46,382 nt of DNA from Flavobacterium plurextorum (GTDB taxonomy: Bacteria > Bacteroidota > Bacteroidia > Flavobacteriales > Flavobacteriaceae). The notes below the pieces were generated by a model. The model saw nothing but the letters and a program-made list of their open reading frames with translations, had not been told where the DNA came from and did not search any database. The stretch covers positions 1-46,382 of the forward strand of contig NZ_MUHD01000031.1 of NCBI RefSeq assembly GCF_002217395.1, written 5' to 3'. Below are positions 1-8,510 of this stretch, piece after piece; the first letter of the stretch is position 1; the number at the start of each line of letters is the position of its first letter. The position numbers and the translations under genes were made by a program.

Positions 1-49
1 CCAATGCAAATAGAATTGCGAAAAATTTAATAAGTCCTTTATTCTGCAT
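1..49 (-). CDS. secDF: SecDF N-terminus (partial, runs off the left edge)
   Basis: Only 16 codons are visible, reading MQNKGLIKFFAILFAL from an ATG at 49. This hydrophobic start is the one I recall for fused SecD-SecF preprotein translocase subunits of flavobacteria, which use the proton-motive force to help pull exported proteins across the inner membrane. The neighbour mdh, on the same strand just upstream, is the gene order I expect for flavobacteria. A canonical promoter lies at 178-208. With so little protein the identification rests on N-terminal similarity and context, so it is a good guess and not proof. Confidence 0.6.
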   Translation of the reverse strand, partial: MQNKGLIKFFAILFAL

Positions 50-177
50 TATTACTAAAAATTAATTATGTTTTATTGTTTGTTTTTGGTTCTAAATTCC
101 CTAAAAATAAGCCCTGACATGAGATTTTAAAACTAAAAAATCGAGATCACGAATTACAACATTTTTTTTAAACCGAG

Positions 178-208
178 CAAATATATAATTCTCGAAATGA
201 TTAAGCAA
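178..208 (-). promoter_or_regulatory. Bacteroidota promoter for secDF
   Basis: On the minus strand TTG (206-208) is followed by 20 bp and TATATTTG (178-185). This matches the Flavobacterium consensus TTG-N17-23-TAnnTTTG. Transcription would start near 172 and give a leader of about 120 nt to the secDF ATG. Confidence 0.6.
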
Positions 209-227
209 TTTATTTATTAATTAATCT

Positions 228-262
228 CAAAAAAAAGACTGCAAAAGTGCAGCCTTTTCCTT
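228..262 (-). terminator. Rho-independent terminator after mdh
   Basis: An 8-bp stem (236-243 pairs with 248-255, one G-U pair, 4-nt loop) ends, on the minus strand, in a run of U encoded by the A-tract 228-236. It lies 23 nt beyond the mdh stop and ahead of the secDF promoter, so it separates the two units. Confidence 0.8.
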
Positions 263-277
263 TTTTTATCAAATTCT

Positions 278-1213
278 TTATACTAAAATCGACTTTAAAG
301 CATCATTCATGCTACGAACTGCATCTGCACTTTTAGCAAACAAAGCTTTCTCCTGATCGTTTAATTTAATATCCACGATCTCTTCAACTCCATTTTTACC
401 AATTATACACGGAACTCCTATACAAATGTCATTTTGCCCATACTCGCCTTCTACAAAGACAGAACAAGCAATCATTTTTTTCTGATCATTTAAAATACTA
501 TCCACTAAATATGCCACAGAAGCTCCCGGCGCATACCAAGCAGATGTTCCTAAAAGTCCTGTAAGCGTTGCACCTCCAACCATTGTATCGGCCGCAACTT
601 TTTGTAATATTTCTTCAGAAAGAAATTGTGAAACTGGAATTCCATTATAAGACGCTAAACGTGTTAATGGAATCATAGTAGTATCACCGTGTCCGCCAAT
701 CACCATAGCAGAAACATCATTTGCAGGCTTGTCTAAAGCAAGAGAAAGATAAGTTCTAAAACGAGAACTATCTAACGCACCTCCCATACCTATAATTCTA
801 TTTTTTGGTAAACCTGTTGCTTTTAAAGCTAAATAAGTCATAGTGTCCATTGGATTTGAAACTACAACAATTATAGTATTTGGAGAATGTTTCAATACAT
901 TTTCTGCAACAGTTTTTACAATTCCAGCGTTTATACCTATTAATTCTTCTCTGGTCATTCCTGGTTTTCTTGGAATTCCTGATGTAATTACAACTACATC
1001 ACTTCCTGCAGTTTTAGAATAGTCGTTGGTTACACCTGATACTTTGGTATTAAAACCAGTATTGGTGGCGCATTGCATAATATCCAAAGCCTTACCCTCA
1101 GCAAAACCTTCTTTAATATCCAACAATACTACTTCACTTGCAATTCCTCTATACGAGATAACATCTGCACATGTAGCTCCAACATTTCCTGCTCCTACAA
1201 TAGTAACTTTCAT
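278..1213 (-). CDS. mdh: malate dehydrogenase
   Basis: This is the cytosolic NAD-dependent enzyme that interconverts malate and oxaloacetate in the TCA cycle. The 311 residues fit the LDH-like MDH group. The Rossmann motif GAGNVG is at residues 7-12, with the NAD-binding acidic residue D32 after strand 2. The MDH-type substrate loop IPRKPGMTR (residues 80-88) carries R82 and R88, R151 follows, and the catalytic His is H175 in IGGHGDTTM. Arg at position 82 marks malate over lactate specificity. The start is the only ATG giving the full Rossmann strand. The gene sits between gyrB and secDF on the same strand, ends in a clear terminator, and is separated from gyrB by 109 nt with a long hairpin. 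No clear -7 box is visible directly upstream. Confidence 0.97.
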   Translation of the reverse strand: MKVTIVGAGNVGATCADVISYRGIASEVVLLDIKEGFAEGKALDIMQCATNTGFNTKVSGVTNDYSKTAGSDVVVITSGIPRKPGMTREELIGINAGIVKTVAENVLKHSPNTIIVVVSNPMDTMTYLALKATGLPKNRIIGMGGALDSSRFRTYLSLALDKPANDVSAMVIGGHGDTTMIPLTRLASYNGIPVSQFLSEEILQKVAADTMVGGATLTGLLGTSAWYAPGASVAYLVDSILNDQKKMIACSVFVEGEYGQNDICIGVPCIIGKNGVEEIVDIKLNDQEKALFAKSADAVRSMNDALKSILV

Positions 1214-1257
1214 ATTTTTTACTTTATCGGTTATTAATCTGTTTATTTATAAATCAA

Positions 1258-1303
1258 CAATTCGTTTAATCGTTTAAGTAAATTTAAACAATTAAACGAA
1301 TTG
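1258..1303. repeat. 20-bp-arm hairpin between gyrB and mdh
   Basis: Arms 1258-1277 and 1284-1303 are complementary at 19 of 20 positions around a 6-nt loop. There is no strong U-tract on either side. It lies 20 nt beyond the gyrB stop and may terminate or stabilise the gyrB mRNA 3' end, while also forming the upstream region of mdh. Confidence 0.6.
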
Positions 1304-1322
1304 AAGGTTCTATTCTGTTTTA

Positions 1323-3263
1323 TTATGCATCAATATTTGCGTAAACTGCATTTTTCTCGATAAATTCTCTACGCGGCGGTACTTCATCCCCCATTAACAT
1401 TGAGAAAACTCGATCAGCTTCAGCTAAACTATCGATAGTTACTTGACGCAGTGTTCTAAAGCTTGGATCCATGGTTGTTTCCCATAACTGCTCCGCGTTC
1501 ATCTCTCCAAGACCTTTATAACGTTGAATAGCAGCACTTCCTCCCATTCTTTCGTTAGCTTGATCACGTTGAACATCATTCCAAGCATATTCTTTCTTTT
1601 GACCTTTTTTAACTAAGTATAAAGGTGGTGCAGCAATATAAACGTGTCCTTCTTCTATAAGCTCTTTCATGAAACGGAAGAAGAATGTTAATATTAAGGT
1701 AGAAATGTGACTACCATCGACATCGGCATCACACATGATGATTACTTTGTGGTATCTTAGTTTCTCAAGATTTAATGCTTTACTATCTTCTGCAGTTCCA
1801 ACTGTAACCCCTAAAGCCGTAAAGATATTACGAATCTCTTCGTTTTCAAATACTTTATGATGCATCGCTTTTTCAACATTCAAGATTTTACCACGTAATG
1901 GTAAAATCGCTTGAAAGTTACGATCACGTCCTTGTTTTGCTGTTCCACCAGCCGAATCTCCCTCGACTAGATAAACCTCACATCTTGCTGGATCTTGTTC
2001 TGAACAGTCAGATAATTTTCCTGGCAATCCACCGCCGCCCATTACAGTTTTACGCTGTACCATTTCACGCGCTTTTTTTGCTGCGTGACGTGCCTGAGCT
2101 GCTAAAATTACTTTTTGGATAATTATTTTTGCATCATTTGGATTTTCCTCCAAATAATTTTCTAACATTTCTCCAACAGCTTGAGAAACTGGAGAAACTA
2201 CCTCTCTGTTTCCAAGTTTTGTTTTTGTTTGTCCTTCAAATTGAGGCTCAGCAACTTTTACCGAAATAATAGCTGTTAATCCTTCACGGAAGTCATCTCC
2301 CGCAATTTCGAATTTCAATTTATCCAACATTCCAGAAGCATCTGCATATTTTTTAAGGGTTCTTGTTAAACCACTTCTAAAACCTTGCAGGTGAGTTCCT
2401 CCTTCGTGTGTATTAATATTATTTACGTAAGAAAAAATATTCTCTGTATAACTTGTATTATAAATCAAGGCAACCTCAACAGGGATTTCACCTTTGTCGT
2501 GGTCCATGCTGATTACGTGAGAAATAATTGGCTCACGATTACCATCTAAATAACGAATGTATTCTTTAAGACCTTCTGTCGAATGAAATACTTCGCTTTT
2601 AAATTCGCCTTTCTCATCTACTTCTCTTTTGTCTGTAAACGTAATTGTAATTCCTTTATTCAAGAAAGAAAGCTCACGCATACGAGCTGATAAAGTATCA
2701 TAAGAGAACTCTGTAGTTTGCGTAAAAATGGTATTATCAGGGTAAAAAGTCTGACGTGTACCTCTTTTTTCAGTCTCTCCTATTTGTTTAACTGGATATA
2801 GAGATTTTCCTCTTTCGTATTCTTGCTCGTAAATTTTACCTTCTCTAAAAACTGTCGATTTCATATGAACCGAAAGTGCGTTTACTACAGAAACCCCAAC
2901 ACCGTGAAGACCTCCAGAAACCTTATAAGAATCTTTATCAAATTTACCTCCGGCACCAATTTTAGTCATTACAACCTCTAGTGCAGAAACTCCTTCTTTT
3001 TTATGTAAATCAACAGGAATACCACGTCCGTTATCTTCAACTGTTACAGAGCCATCTTCGTTTATTGCAACACTAATCGTATCACAATGTCCTCCCATTG
3101 CCTCATCAATTGAGTTATCGACAACTTCATAAACCAAATGGTGCAGCCCTCGAACCCCTACATCTCCAATATACATCGATGGACGCATTCTTACGTGCTC
3201 CATTCCTTCTAATGCCTGAATACTATCTGCTGAATAATTGTTCTTCTTGATTTCTTCGCTCAT
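1323..3263 (-). CDS. gyrB: DNA gyrase subunit B
   Basis: This is the ATPase and TOPRIM subunit of DNA gyrase, which introduces negative supercoils together with GyrA (not in the window). The GHKL ATPase domain begins with RMRPSMYIG (residues 25-33), the catalytic Glu is in YEVVDNSIDEA (45-55), and DNGRGIP is at 77-83. The TOPRIM motif EGDSAGG is at 434-440, followed by the LPLRGKILNVEKA segment and the C-terminal QRYKGLGEM motif. At 646 residues it lacks the roughly 165-residue insertion of proteobacterial GyrB. ParE is the main alternative, but the EGDSAGG context and C-terminus fit GyrB better. A TATATTTG box sits about 40 nt upstream of the start. Confidence 0.95.
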   Translation of the reverse strand: MSEEIKKNNYSADSIQALEGMEHVRMRPSMYIGDVGVRGLHHLVYEVVDNSIDEAMGGHCDTISVAINEDGSVTVEDNGRGIPVDLHKKEGVSALEVVMTKIGAGGKFDKDSYKVSGGLHGVGVSVVNALSVHMKSTVFREGKIYEQEYERGKSLYPVKQIGETEKRGTRQTFYPDNTIFTQTTEFSYDTLSARMRELSFLNKGITITFTDKREVDEKGEFKSEVFHSTEGLKEYIRYLDGNREPIISHVISMDHDKGEIPVEVALIYNTSYTENIFSYVNNINTHEGGTHLQGFRSGLTRTLKKYADASGMLDKLKFEIAGDDFREGLTAIISVKVAEPQFEGQTKTKLGNREVVSPVSQAVGEMLENYLEENPNDAKIIIQKVILAAQARHAAKKAREMVQRKTVMGGGGLPGKLSDCSEQDPARCEVYLVEGDSAGGTAKQGRDRNFQAILPLRGKILNVEKAMHHKVFENEEIRNIFTALGVTVGTAEDSKALNLEKLRYHKVIIMCDADVDGSHISTLILTFFFRFMKELIEEGHVYIAAPPLYLVKKGQKKEYAWNDVQRDQANERMGGSAAIQRYKGLGEMNAEQLWETTMDPSFRTLRQVTIDSLAEADRVFSMLMGDEVPPRREFIEKNAVYANIDA

Positions 3264-3301
3264 ATAATTTATTCTAAAAAATGTATTTATTGTCTAACAC
3301 G

Positions 3302-3309
3302 CAAATATA
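3302..3309 (-). promoter_or_regulatory. gyrB: -7 box for gyrB
   Basis: On the minus strand this reads TATATTTG, an exact TAnnTTTG match, 39 nt before the gyrB ATG. No good TTG -33 element is present at the usual distance (a TTTATG lies near 3331), so the assignment rests mainly on the -7 box. The rest of the 331-nt gap (3310-3507) shows no gene. Confidence 0.5.
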
Positions 3310-3507
3310 TAAAAACGCGGACTATATACCCATAAAATTCCGACTTAAAGCACTTAAGTTATCAACACAATTGTTTAAAAAATCAAAAAATAACCTCTAA
3401 ATTCCAAAAAATAGCCTCTTAAAAAAATAAAACCAAAAATATCTTCATTTTTTTCAAACACGAATATTTTAAATTCCAAATCTCAAAACGGAAAACAACA
3501 TAAAAGC

Positions 3508-3545
3508 AAAATCCGAAATAACAATTTAATGTTATTTCGGATTTT
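3508..3545. terminator. perfect 16-bp stem terminator after the M16 peptidase
   Basis: Arms 3508-3523 and 3530-3545 are perfectly complementary around a 6-nt loop, with A/T-rich ends on both sides. It lies 50 nt past the peptidase stop. The stem carries the core AAATCCGAAA that also makes up the terminator at 6487-6530. Confidence 0.8.
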
Positions 3546-3594
3546 ATAATTCATCCCAAATTGGATTTTATAAAGTTGGGAATTTTAACCTTTA

Positions 3595-6327
3595 TTATTT
3601 TTTGTTAAAATCTCCAGCATAAATAGAAGTCATTTTATCCAAGCTTATATACTTTTTCAAAACAGCATTAATTTCTTCAATTTTCAACGCTTTTACTTTA
3701 CTTTCAAGCGTATCATAATCCTCAAGGGGAGTTCCGTATTGAAGATAAGAATTTGTTAAAGCAATCAAAGTACCATCATTTCCTAATCTAGTTTTTCTTT
3801 CATTAAGCCAGCTTGTTAAATTTGATTTTAATTCTTCAGCCGTAAAACCATCTTTTAGTGCTTTTGAAATTTCTTCTTTAGCAGCAGTTTCAACTGCATT
3901 CTTTTTCGTTGGATTTAAAAAAGCATAATACAACCAATATGCAACATCGTTTGTAACTGGTACATTTATGAACGATCCCGCTCCATAACTAATTCCTTCT
4001 TTCTCCCTTAATCTCATCGGAATTCTGGCTGTTAAAAAACCTCCGCTTCCTAACATTTCATTCGCCATAACAAATGCCGGATAATCAGGACTTTTTAAGT
4101 TCATTTTAAAACTTATTTTTCCTATTGCAACAGCATTTTCTTTATCTGGCGTGATAAATTCTTTGTCTAACTTTTTTGTTTCAAAAAAAGTTGGCTGTGC
4201 CATCACATATTTTGATTTAGAATTCCATTTCCCAAATGTATTCTCTAAAATTTCTCCTGTAGTTTTTGCATCTAAATCCCCAACTACACTCCCAAATCCG
4301 TTGTTTCCTCCTAAGATATTATTATAAAAATCAACTATTTCTGATTGTTTTATCTTTTTATAAGCATCAATTTGTTCTTGAACTGTTGATGTATAAAAAA
4401 TACTTTCTTTAGCATATTCTTCCGTTTGTTTTGAAACCTGAACAAAAGCAACAGCCTGAGGATCATTCAAACTAGATTCTAGATAAGTATTGTATTCGTT
4501 GATTGTTTTGGTTAACTCATTTTGAGGAAAAGTTGAATTCACCAATAAATCACCCAAAATCTCCATAACTTCCTTGAAACTTTCTTTGTATGTATTGATA
4601 TTTACTGTCAAATTCTGCCCAGAATAATTAAAACTCAAACTAGACTTTAACTGATCTAATCGATCACTAATTTGCTCCTTAGTTTTAGTTTTAGTTCCTG
4701 TTTTTAGCAATTGCGCAAGGATCGCTCCAGTATTTGTTTTTCCTGCCAAGTCTTTTTCATTACTTACAGGAAACTTAAAACTAGCTTGCACTTTTCCGCC
4801 TTTTATTTCTTTTTTAATAAGACCATATTTTGCTCCATTGCTTAATTTTCCTTCAACAAAATTTTGTTTTAAGTTTTTTATAGAAGCTTCAAAAGCTGCG
4901 GTTTCTTTCTCTAAAGCTTTTCCTTTGTAGTCTTTTGTAAAAGCTGCTAACTGCTCATCTGTATATTCTGAAGGTTTAACTCTTTGCTCGTCTTTTGATG
5001 GAACAAATATCCCGATTGTTCTGTTATTACTTCTAAAATATCTCTCTGCAACTCTTTGAATATCCTCTTTTGTCAGGTTTTCGATTGCATCTCTATACAA
5101 AAAGCCCAATCTATAATCGCCCGCACCAATAATTTCAGTAAGATTTATGGCAAATGAAATAGTATTATTTTTTACACTTTCAATTTGCTTAATAAGTTTC
5201 GCTTTAGCTCTATTTACATCTTCATCTGTGTATTTTGTAGAAGCTATCTTATCCAACTCTGTTCTTACTAAATCTTTTGTCGCTACTACATCCTTATCAT
5301 TAGGAACTGCAACTCCAAAATACATAAAACTAGCATCTCTAGTTGTTGGCTGCCAGAAATATATACTAGATACTTTTTGAGTTTCTACCAACGCTTTGTA
5401 CAAATATCCTGAAGGATCTGAAGTCAAAATTTCACCTAAAGCATCAATCGCCGCATAATCTTTATCGACATAAGCTGCTGTATGATACAAAGCTCCAACA
5501 TTTTTACTGTCACCAGCTCTTTTAAGTTCTACATACTTTTCACCGTCTTGCGCTGGTTCAATCGTATATGTTTTATTTAAAACTCGCTTAGGTTTTGCAA
5601 TTGCACCAAAATACTGCCCAATATACTGCAATGCTTTTTGCTCGTCAAATTTACCTGCAATAATCAAAGTCGCATTGTCTGGCTGATAGTATTTTTCATA
5701 AAAAACTCTAAGTGTATTCGCTTTTACTCTTTCTATATCTTCTTTACTTCCAATAGTGCTATTTCCGTAATTATGCCAAAGATAAGCTGTCGATAAAATT
5801 CTTTCCTGTAAAACCCCGTCAGGATTATTCTCTCCTATTTCAAATTCGTTTCGAACTACCGAAAATTCTTTATCTAAATCAGTTTGCAAAATGGTAGCAT
5901 TTATCATTCTGTCAGCTTCCATTTCAACACTCCATTTTAAGTTTTCATCAGTAGATGGAAAAACTTCATAATAATTAGTACGATCTAACCAAGTAGTTCC
6001 ATTTGCACTTCCTCCTTTATCAGAAAGCATTTTTTTAATATCACCAAGATTTTTTGTACTCTTAAAAAGCATATGCTCTAATAAATGCGCCATTCCTTTT
6101 TCGCCGTAACCTTCATGTCTCGATCCTACATTATAAACAATATTCACAACCATATTGCTTTGTGAAGCATCTGGAATCAAAAGAACTTTCAATCCATTAT
6201 TCAAAGAATATTCTTTTACACCTTCAACATTTTTGATGTATTTTGGTGTTTCAATCTTTTGTGCATTAACAGAACTCATGGAGACAAACGCACAATACAA
6301 CGCTCCACTTAGTAATAATTTTCTCAT
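3595..6327 (-). CDS. periplasmic M16 family zinc peptidase, two-domain
   Basis: A secreted metallopeptidase of the pitrilysin/insulinase type that probably degrades peptides in the periplasm. The signal peptide is residues 1-22, ending at SVNAQ. The inverted zinc motif HLLEH is at 81-85, with the third ligand E161 in RNEFE exactly 76 residues later, as in active M16 proteins. The first half (about 35-450) is the catalytic unit. The second half (about 480-910) repeats the M16 fold but has no HxxEH, so it is the inactive partner half, and the single 910-residue chain carries both. It is monocistronic, with a good promoter upstream and a hairpin terminator downstream. The substrate is unknown. 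Confidence 0.93.
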   Translation of the reverse strand: MRKLLLSGALYCAFVSMSSVNAQKIETPKYIKNVEGVKEYSLNNGLKVLLIPDASQSNMVVNIVYNVGSRHEGYGEKGMAHLLEHMLFKSTKNLGDIKKMLSDKGGSANGTTWLDRTNYYEVFPSTDENLKWSVEMEADRMINATILQTDLDKEFSVVRNEFEIGENNPDGVLQERILSTAYLWHNYGNSTIGSKEDIERVKANTLRVFYEKYYQPDNATLIIAGKFDEQKALQYIGQYFGAIAKPKRVLNKTYTIEPAQDGEKYVELKRAGDSKNVGALYHTAAYVDKDYAAIDALGEILTSDPSGYLYKALVETQKVSSIYFWQPTTRDASFMYFGVAVPNDKDVVATKDLVRTELDKIASTKYTDEDVNRAKAKLIKQIESVKNNTISFAINLTEIIGAGDYRLGFLYRDAIENLTKEDIQRVAERYFRSNNRTIGIFVPSKDEQRVKPSEYTDEQLAAFTKDYKGKALEKETAAFEASIKNLKQNFVEGKLSNGAKYGLIKKEIKGGKVQASFKFPVSNEKDLAGKTNTGAILAQLLKTGTKTKTKEQISDRLDQLKSSLSFNYSGQNLTVNINTYKESFKEVMEILGDLLVNSTFPQNELTKTINEYNTYLESSLNDPQAVAFVQVSKQTEEYAKESIFYTSTVQEQIDAYKKIKQSEIVDFYNNILGGNNGFGSVVGDLDAKTTGEILENTFGKWNSKSKYVMAQPTFFETKKLDKEFITPDKENAVAIGKISFKMNLKSPDYPAFVMANEMLGSGGFLTARIPMRLREKEGISYGAGSFINVPVTNDVAYWLYYAFLNPTKKNAVETAAKEEISKALKDGFTAEELKSNLTSWLNERKTRLGNDGTLIALTNSYLQYGTPLEDYDTLESKVKALKIEEINAVLKKYISLDKMTSIYAGDFNKK

Positions 6328-6371
6328 AGGTAATAGTTAGTGATTAAATAAGCAGTATTTTTTTTGGTACT

Positions 6372-6402
6372 CAAATATAGTATTTTTCCTAACCAAGGCA
6401 AA
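6372..6402 (-). promoter_or_regulatory. promoter for the M16 peptidase
   Basis: On the minus strand TTTG (6399-6402), 19 bp, then TATATTTG (6372-6379). This is a full match to the Bacteroidota -33/-7 consensus and the best promoter in the window. The predicted leader is about 40 nt. Confidence 0.75.
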
Positions 6403-6486
6403 TTGAAATTAACTTACTTTTAGCATTTTACTTTTTAGATAAACTTCTAACATACTGCTTAGTAAAACCTCTTAATTCTAAACCAA

Positions 6487-6530
6487 AAAAAATCCGAAAC
6501 TCACCTTTAAAAGGTAGTTTCGGATTTTTT
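6487..6530. terminator. terminator after the first asparagine synthetase paralogue
   Basis: Arm 6487-6501 pairs with 6516-6530 (15 bp). After a one-base bulge at 6502 the stem continues (6503-6506 with 6512-6515). Runs of A and T at both ends make it potentially bidirectional. It lies 50 nt beyond the stop at 6581. Confidence 0.8.
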
Positions 6531-6580
6531 ATATTCTATTTTAAGATTTTAAATCAAAATAGAAACATGGATTTCCAACT

Positions 6581-8197
6581 TTAGATTGCTAATCCTGATT
6601 TTACGGTTTCCACATCATCTGCAACGTGCGCCGCATTTGCTCTTCCGCTTGGATCAAGATTATCCTGCCATTTCGGAATCCATTTTCTAACGGTTTGTCC
6701 CGCACTAACCTGCGGATAGTACTTATGAAATATTGATCTATAATAATAAGCTTCTTTTGTTGTTGGTGTATTATACGGAAATTCTCCCGCCGCACCAGCC
6801 AATTGCTCATCTGTAACTTGAGACGAACAATATTCTATAAGTTCATCAACCCAGCGATATCCAACTCCATCAGAAAATTGTTCTTTTTGTCTCCATAAAA
6901 CACTCTCAGGCAAATAAGGATCTTCTGGTGTATCAAAAGCTTTACGCAAAATGTATTTTTCAATTCCATCATACATTTTAGGCTGTTTCTCTTCCGTTTT
7001 AATTCGAATTGCAGCATCTAAAAAATGGGAATCCAGAAACGGAATTCTAGCTTCTATTCCATTTGCCATTGTTGCTTTATCGGCACGAAGTAAATCAGCT
7101 GTAAATAGCTTCTGAACTCTTTCAATTGTTTCATCTTGAAATTCTTCTGCCGAAGGTGCATTTCTAAAATACAAATGACCTCCAAAAATTTCATCAGCAC
7201 CTTCTCCTGAAAATATTATTTTTATTCCTTTCTCGCTGATAGCTTTCGATAATAAGTACATTGGAACTCCTGAACGTACTGAAATAATATCGTACGTTTC
7301 TATGTGATAAATCACTTTTTCTAATGCTTCTACACCTTCTTCAACAGTAAAATGAACTTCATGATGATCTGTTCCTAAAAATTCAGCAGCTTTTCGAGCC
7401 TTTTTATTATCTGGTGAATCAGCATCTAAACCAATAGAAAATGTTGACAGTTTTTTACCTTCTTCTTTAAAGAAACGTGAAGCAATAGAGGATATTAAAG
7501 AAGAATCTAAACCTCCTGATAATATAGCACCAACCGGCACATTACCCATCAAGCGCTTACGAACAGCTTCTACGAATGTTTTACGAATCACATCTAAATT
7601 TAAAGACTGATTAGCCTTTGCACGATCTTCATATTCTGGATTGTAATATTTTACAAAACCTTTTTTTGCTGTATAATAATGTCCTGGAGGAAATGTTGAA
7701 AACGACTTACATTGGTCTGCTATCGATTTCATTTCTGAAGCAAAATATATTCTTCCTCTTTCATCCAAACCATAATACAAAGGTTTAACACCAATTGGAT
7801 CACGTCCGGCAATATAATTATCACCATCAATAATTACAAAAGCAAAATCTCCGTCTAACTTATTACAAAAATCATATCCAAATTCTTCATACAAATGCAC
7901 GATAACCTCAGAATCTGAATTTGTTCTGAATGTATGCTCTTTTAAAATCGTATTTTTTAATTCCTGATAATTATAAATTTCACCATCATGAACCATCCAG
8001 GCTTTTTTAGTTCCCTGAATAGGTTGTTTCCCTGACTGCAAATCTATTATAGATAAACTTTCATGGCAAAGTATACTGCCATTTTCCATAATCTGTAAAT
8101 CACTCTCATCGGGACCACGATATGACATTCTTTTAGAAAGCTCTTTTACAAGCTGCGGGTCTTTTCCTTTGCCTATAACGGCTAATAATCCAGACAT
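6581..8197 (-). CDS. asparagine synthetase paralogue with degenerate glutaminase domain
   Basis: A 538-residue AsnB-family protein with an N-terminal class II glutamine amidotransferase domain (about 1-185) and a C-terminal asparagine synthetase domain. In the synthetase half the ATP pyrophosphatase loop SGGLDSS (227-233) and SGEGADEIFGG are intact. In the glutaminase half the nucleophile Cys2 is Ser (the protein starts MSGLLAV), the catalytic Arg is Ser47 (HESLSIID), and the catalytic Asn is Asp71 (DGEIYN); only Asp95 (SDSEV) remains. Glutamine hydrolysis should therefore be lost. The enzyme could use free ammonia, depend on a partner, or do something else. It lies directly downstream of a fully conserved copy, which suggests a tandem duplication. 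The reading frame is intact and the ATG is well placed. Confidence 0.9.
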   Translation of the reverse strand: MSGLLAVIGKGKDPQLVKELSKRMSYRGPDESDLQIMENGSILCHESLSIIDLQSGKQPIQGTKKAWMVHDGEIYNYQELKNTILKEHTFRTNSDSEVIVHLYEEFGYDFCNKLDGDFAFVIIDGDNYIAGRDPIGVKPLYYGLDERGRIYFASEMKSIADQCKSFSTFPPGHYYTAKKGFVKYYNPEYEDRAKANQSLNLDVIRKTFVEAVRKRLMGNVPVGAILSGGLDSSLISSIASRFFKEEGKKLSTFSIGLDADSPDNKKARKAAEFLGTDHHEVHFTVEEGVEALEKVIYHIETYDIISVRSGVPMYLLSKAISEKGIKIIFSGEGADEIFGGHLYFRNAPSAEEFQDETIERVQKLFTADLLRADKATMANGIEARIPFLDSHFLDAAIRIKTEEKQPKMYDGIEKYILRKAFDTPEDPYLPESVLWRQKEQFSDGVGYRWVDELIEYCSSQVTDEQLAGAAGEFPYNTPTTKEAYYYRSIFHKYYPQVSAGQTVRKWIPKWQDNLDPSGRANAAHVADDVETVKSGLAI

Positions 8198-8351
8198 ACT
8201 ATTCTATTTTTTTATTATATTCCCTTCAATGAAAATTCAAATTGAATCCAACATTAAAAAATCATTAAAATTTCTATTAAAAGCAAAGCTAAATATTAAT
8301 TCTTTCTTTTCTAATTTTTTAGTATTAAAAAATGCGTTGATTTTATTTTAT

Positions 8352-8396
8352 TTTGATAAATATCAAATATAAAAGAAAAGCAAAATCAATTTTCAA
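8352..8396 (-). promoter_or_regulatory. candidate promoter with FNR-like palindrome upstream of the asnB paralogue
   Basis: On the minus strand TTG (8394-8396), 22 bp, TATATTTG (8364-8371). Overlapping the -7 box is a perfect palindrome at 8352-8367 containing TTGAT-AAAT-ATCAA, the shape of a Crp/Fnr-family site. The start codon is 155 nt downstream, so the leader would be long. A second -7-like TAGCTTTG (8284-8291) is an alternative. The rest of the 313-nt gap is AT-rich with no gene. Confidence 0.4.
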
Positions 8397-8448
8397 TTTT
8401 TCACGCTTAAAAAACTAAAAATCAAACAATTTAACATTCTTAGACAAG

Positions 8449-8477
8449 AAAAACGTCCTCGGTTAGAGAACGTCTTT
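8449..8477 (-). terminator. terminator after asnB
   Basis: A 12-bp stem (8449-8460 with 8466-8477, two G-U pairs) and a 5-nt loop, followed on the minus strand by a U-rich end. It lies 34 nt after the asnB stop, so the two synthetase genes probably form separate transcripts. Confidence 0.75.
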
Positions 8478-8510
8478 CATCAAAATATACTAATTCTAAA
8501 ATAAACTTTT

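Noticed and set aside
1323..3263. Truncated GyrB
   Set aside because: The 646-residue length is the normal form outside proteobacteria; all motifs are in order.
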